A DNA stretch of 64,000 bases from Geodermatophilus telluris (lineage in GTDB: Bacteria; Actinomycetota; Actinomycetes; Mycobacteriales; Geodermatophilaceae): NCBI RefSeq assembly GCF_900102745.1, contig NZ_FMZF01000001.1, forward strand, positions 186,001 through 250,000. Direction: 5' to 3'. The translations under genes and the position numbers were made by a program. Position 1 is the first letter of the stretch; the number at the start of each line of letters is the position of its first letter. Positions 62,050-64,000 of the stretch are shown here, piece after piece. The notes under the pieces were generated by a model that saw nothing but the letters and a program-made list of their open reading frames with translations, did not search any database and was not told the DNA's origin.

Positions 62050-62534
62050 CGGGCCGGTCCCGTCGTCCCCGAGAAGGCCAGCCGCGCCTCCGGGGTGGCG
62101 AGCAGGTACAGCTCGGCCACGGCCAGCACGATCAGCGGGACCCCCAGCAGCGGCTGCTGCCCGGGGAAGGCGGTGCTGTAGCCGAACAGGCCGAGCAGGA
62201 CCTGCAGGACGACGACCGGCCCGCGCGCCCAGCCGGCGACCCGCCGCAGCCCGGCCGCGGCGACCGCGAGCGCGACGCCGAAGAACCCGACGTAGACCAC
62301 CTCGGCCAGCGCCCGGCCCACGCTGTCGGGGTCGCTGGTCAGCGTCAGCCAGAGGACGACGAGCGCGGTGCCCAGCAGCAGCGCGGCCTCGACGGCGGCC
62401 ACCAGCGCCGCCCGGCGGACGGCGACCGGCGCCTCGGGAGCGGGGGCGCGCGGCGGGCGGGCCGCGGGCTGCGCGACCCCGCCGAAGAGCCGCTCGGCCC
62501 TGCTCGGGCGGCGTGTCGCGTCCTCGTCCGTCAC
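62046..62534 (-). CDS. Small membrane protein of unknown function
   Basis: 162 aa from GTG 62534, VTDEDATRRPSRAERLFGGV, then a Pro/Ala-rich cytosolic segment and four hydrophobic helices (AALVAAVEAALLLGTALVVL, EVVYVGFFGVALAVAAAG, GPVVVLQVLLGLFGYS, LGVPLIVLAVAELYLL). No family recognised; similar four-helix proteins sit next to diacylglycerol kinase in related genomes, from memory only. TAGCCT lies 7 nt before GTG 62534, which decides this start over GTG 62555. Stop shares CTAG with the convergent phosphatase. Confidence 0.75.
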   Translation of the reverse strand: MTDEDATRRPSRAERLFGGVAQPAARPPRAPAPEAPVAVRRAALVAAVEAALLLGTALVVLWLTLTSDPDSVGRALAEVVYVGFFGVALAVAAAGLRRVAGWARGPVVVLQVLLGLFGYSTAFPGQQPLLGVPLIVLAVAELYLLATPEARLAFSGTTGPAR

Positions 62535-62541
62535 ACCAGCG

Positions 62542-62547
62542 AGGCTA
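62542..62547 (-). promoter_or_regulatory. -10 element for leaderless small membrane gene
   Basis: TAGCCT on the minus strand, 7 nt before GTG 62534. Confidence 0.5.
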
Positions 62548-62593
62548 CGCGTCACCGGTCACGGCACGCCCCGTCCGGCCGGTCCGGGCTCGT

Positions 62594-62599
62594 TAGCCT
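62594..62599 (+). promoter_or_regulatory. -10 element for leaderless diacylglycerol kinase
   Basis: TAGCCT ends 6 nt before ATG 62606; the same hexamer serves the divergent gene, 46 bp away. Confidence 0.5.
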
Positions 62600-62605
62600 G
62601 GGCCC

Positions 62606-63628
62606 ATGCGCGCGCTCGTGGTGGCCAACCCGGCGGCGACGACGACGACCGGCCGGGTGCGCGACGTCCTCGTGGGGGCCCTGGCCAGCGAGCTCAAGGT
62701 GGACCTCGCCGAGACCGGTCACCGCGGGCACGCCCGGGAGCTGGGCCGGCAGGCGCTCGACGAGGGGGTCGACGTCGTCGTCGCGCTCGGTGGGGACGGC
62801 ACCGTCAACGAGGTGGTCAACGGGCTGCTCGCCGAGGGGCCGGGGGCGCACGTGCCCACGCTGGCCGTCGTCCCCGGCGGCTCGACCAACGTCTTCTCCC
62901 GCGCGCTGGGCCGCTCCCGCGACCCGGTCGAGGCCACCGGGGAGATCCTCGACGCGCTGCGCACGGGCCGGACCCGCCGGGTGTCGCTGGGGACCGCCAG
63001 CGCCCGCGGCACCAGCAGCACCCCGGTGCGCGAGGCCGACCCCGCGGTGGCCACCGTCGCCGCGACCGCGGACGCGGCGGCCGACCCGGGGTGGTCCGCG
63101 CCGCGCTGGTTCGTCTTCGCCGCCGGGATGGGCTTCGACGCCGACGTGATCTCCCGCGTCGAGGCGCAGCGGGCCCGCGGGCGCCGCTCCACCGGCGCGC
63201 TGTACGTCCGCGAGGCCACGCGCACCTTCGTGCTCGGCCGCGAGCGGCGCCGTCCGGCCATGACCCTGGCCCTGCCCGGCGAGGAGGACCTCGACGGCCT
63301 GTTCCTCTGCCTGGTCTCCAACGTCAGCCCGTGGACCTACCTGGGCGCCCGGCCGGTGAACCCCAGCCCCGAGGCCTCCTTCGACGCCGGCCTCGACGTG
63401 TTCGCGATGGGCCGGGTGGGCGTGCTGCGGATGCTGCACCACTCCCGGCAGGTGCTCGCCCGCCGTCCCGACGCCCGCGGCCGCGGCGTGCACCGCCGCC
63501 ACGACCTGGCCGAGCTGACCCTGACGGCGTCGCGCCCGCAGGGCTGGCAGCTCGACGGCGACCACCTCGGGACGGCGACCGGGCTGCGGGTGCGGTCGGT
63601 GCCGGCCGCCCTCTCCGTCGTCGCCTGA
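62606..63628 (+). CDS. Diacylglycerol kinase (DgkB/YegS family)
   Basis: 340 aa. ANPAATTTTGR opens the fold, then VVALGGDGTVNEVVNGL (GGDGT, about residue 62), VVPGGSTNVFSRALG, FAAGMGFDADVI and a C-terminal QLDGDHLG (nucleotide/DAG domain). Recycles diacylglycerol to phosphatidic acid, consistent with psd/pssA upstream. ATG 62606 starts a leaderless transcript. The loop at residues about 125-160 (SARGTSSTPVREADPAVA) is longer than usual. Other lipid kinases (sphingosine-type) share this fold. Confidence 0.93.
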   Translation: MRALVVANPAATTTTGRVRDVLVGALASELKVDLAETGHRGHARELGRQALDEGVDVVVALGGDGTVNEVVNGLLAEGPGAHVPTLAVVPGGSTNVFSRALGRSRDPVEATGEILDALRTGRTRRVSLGTASARGTSSTPVREADPAVATVAATADAAADPGWSAPRWFVFAAGMGFDADVISRVEAQRARGRRSTGALYVREATRTFVLGRERRRPAMTLALPGEEDLDGLFLCLVSNVSPWTYLGARPVNPSPEASFDAGLDVFAMGRVGVLRMLHHSRQVLARRPDARGRGVHRRHDLAELTLTASRPQGWQLDGDHLGTATGLRVRSVPAALSVVA

Positions 63629-63680
63629 GGACGTCGCCCCACCCGACGGCGCCGCTGCCCGCGCACCCCGACCTCGCCGT

Positions 63681-63722
63681 GTGGTGCCCGACCCCGGCGC
63701 ACGGCGCGAGGTCGGGCACCAC
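63681..63722 (+). terminator. Hairpin after diacylglycerol kinase
   Basis: GTGGTGCCCGACC (63681-63693) pairs perfectly with GGTCGGGCACCAC (63710-63722), 52 nt past the stop. An alternative stem, 63667-63677 with 63706-63716, uses part of the same right arm, so only one can form. Confidence 0.65.
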
Positions 63723-63895
63723 GGGGTGCGGGCGGCCCGCCCCGCGGGTCGACGGCGACACCGCCGCCGAGCGTGTGACCGGCGTCTACGCACGTCAGCG
63801 GGCCGGTGTCAACCACCCCGGTCGAGCCGAGTGGCGCCCTTAGCACGAGCGTGGTGAGCTTGCTCACGAGGGCTTTGAACAGGCCCCGCCTTCGC

Positions 63896-63923
63896 TTGAC
63901 ACGCGGTCCTCAGGTGAAAACAT
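63896..63923 (+). promoter_or_regulatory. Promoter facing out of the window
   Basis: TTGACA (63896-63901), 16-bp spacer, AAACAT (63918-63923). The -35 is a perfect consensus match. The next gene starts past base 64000. Confidence 0.5.
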
Positions 63924-64000
63924 CGCGAGAGGAACGCAACCTGCCGGTAACAACACGGCGGGTGGTCGCCGGACTGAGACGCTGGGACACCGGTGTCGCC

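Larger units (their letters stand above)
63629..64000. other. Intergenic region at the right edge
   Basis: No complete gene. It holds two mutually exclusive hairpins after the kinase gene, a small GTGAGCTTGCTCAC palindrome (63854-63867), and a promoter facing right (63896-63923). The coding region it drives begins beyond the window. Confidence 0.6.

Overview
This window is high-GC actinobacterial chromosome (strong third-position G/C bias, many GTG starts). Its core synteny resembles the mycobacterial argS-lysA-hom-thrC-thrB-rho-rpmE-prfA-prmC-sua5-wecA-atp-murA block. Gene content (fused E1/E2 2-oxoglutarate decarboxylase, Ni-superoxide dismutase, NucS mismatch endonuclease, ethylmalonyl-CoA mutase, short-chain PHA synthase) and several protein details suggest a relative of Geodermatophilaceae (Blastococcus/Geodermatophilus/Modestobacter). 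That family placement is inference.

Layout. 1-8.9 kb: acyl-CoA metabolism (double-domain 3-hydroxyacyl-CoA dehydrogenase, enoyl-CoA hydratase, ethylmalonyl-CoA mutase), NucS, a lipoprotein and a GAF-EAL c-di-GMP phosphodiesterase. 8.9-33.3 kb: a nearly unbroken minus-strand housekeeping block. Read in the direction of transcription it is argS, lysA-hom-thrC-thrB (4-nt overlaps), rho, rpmE, prfA-prmC-tsaC-wecA, ATP synthase (atpZ/B/E/F/H/A/G/D, then a gap with a tiny gene, then atpC), a DUF2550 gene and murA, with a plus-strand PduO-type cobalamin adenosyltransferase inserted. 33.5-41 kb: DUF3105 and DUF305 exported proteins, tRNA-Arg(CCG), an orphan gene, a Tat-exported multicopper oxidase, and a TetR-MMPL pair behind tandem operators. 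41-45 kb: hydrolase, SDR, and a PHA synthase overlapping a small coiled-coil gene. 45-51 kb: ABC-F ATPase, class III adenylate cyclase, ABC exporter, ankyrin protein. 51-64 kb: kgd, a DUF6104 gene, a YdjM-type membrane protein, malic enzyme, RmlC, divergent sodX/sodN, psd-pssA phospholipid genes, GNAT, NagD-like phosphatase and diacylglycerol kinase. A promoter at the right edge points to a gene beyond the window.

How they fit. AdoCbl made by the adenosyltransferase would serve ethylmalonyl-CoA mutase, which with the crotonase, dehydrogenases and PHA synthase suggests C4-acyl-CoA/polyester metabolism. The copper-type proteins cluster at 33-38 kb. At least ten genes show a TANNNT -10 hexamer 6-8 nt before the start codon, which implies leaderless mRNAs and fixes several starts.

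The most unusual signals are: (i) the atpD-atpC split by a 13-bp hairpin and a 70-codon gene; (ii) a roughly 290-residue low-complexity insertion in Rho with an exact 82-bp internal duplication; (iii) two 19-bp tandem operators 21 bp apart in front of tetR-MMPL; (iv) the 138-residue coiled-coil gene overlapping phaC by 80 bp, a candidate alternative PHA-synthase subunit; and (v) an 88-bp nested inverted-repeat element at 55.1-55.2 kb.
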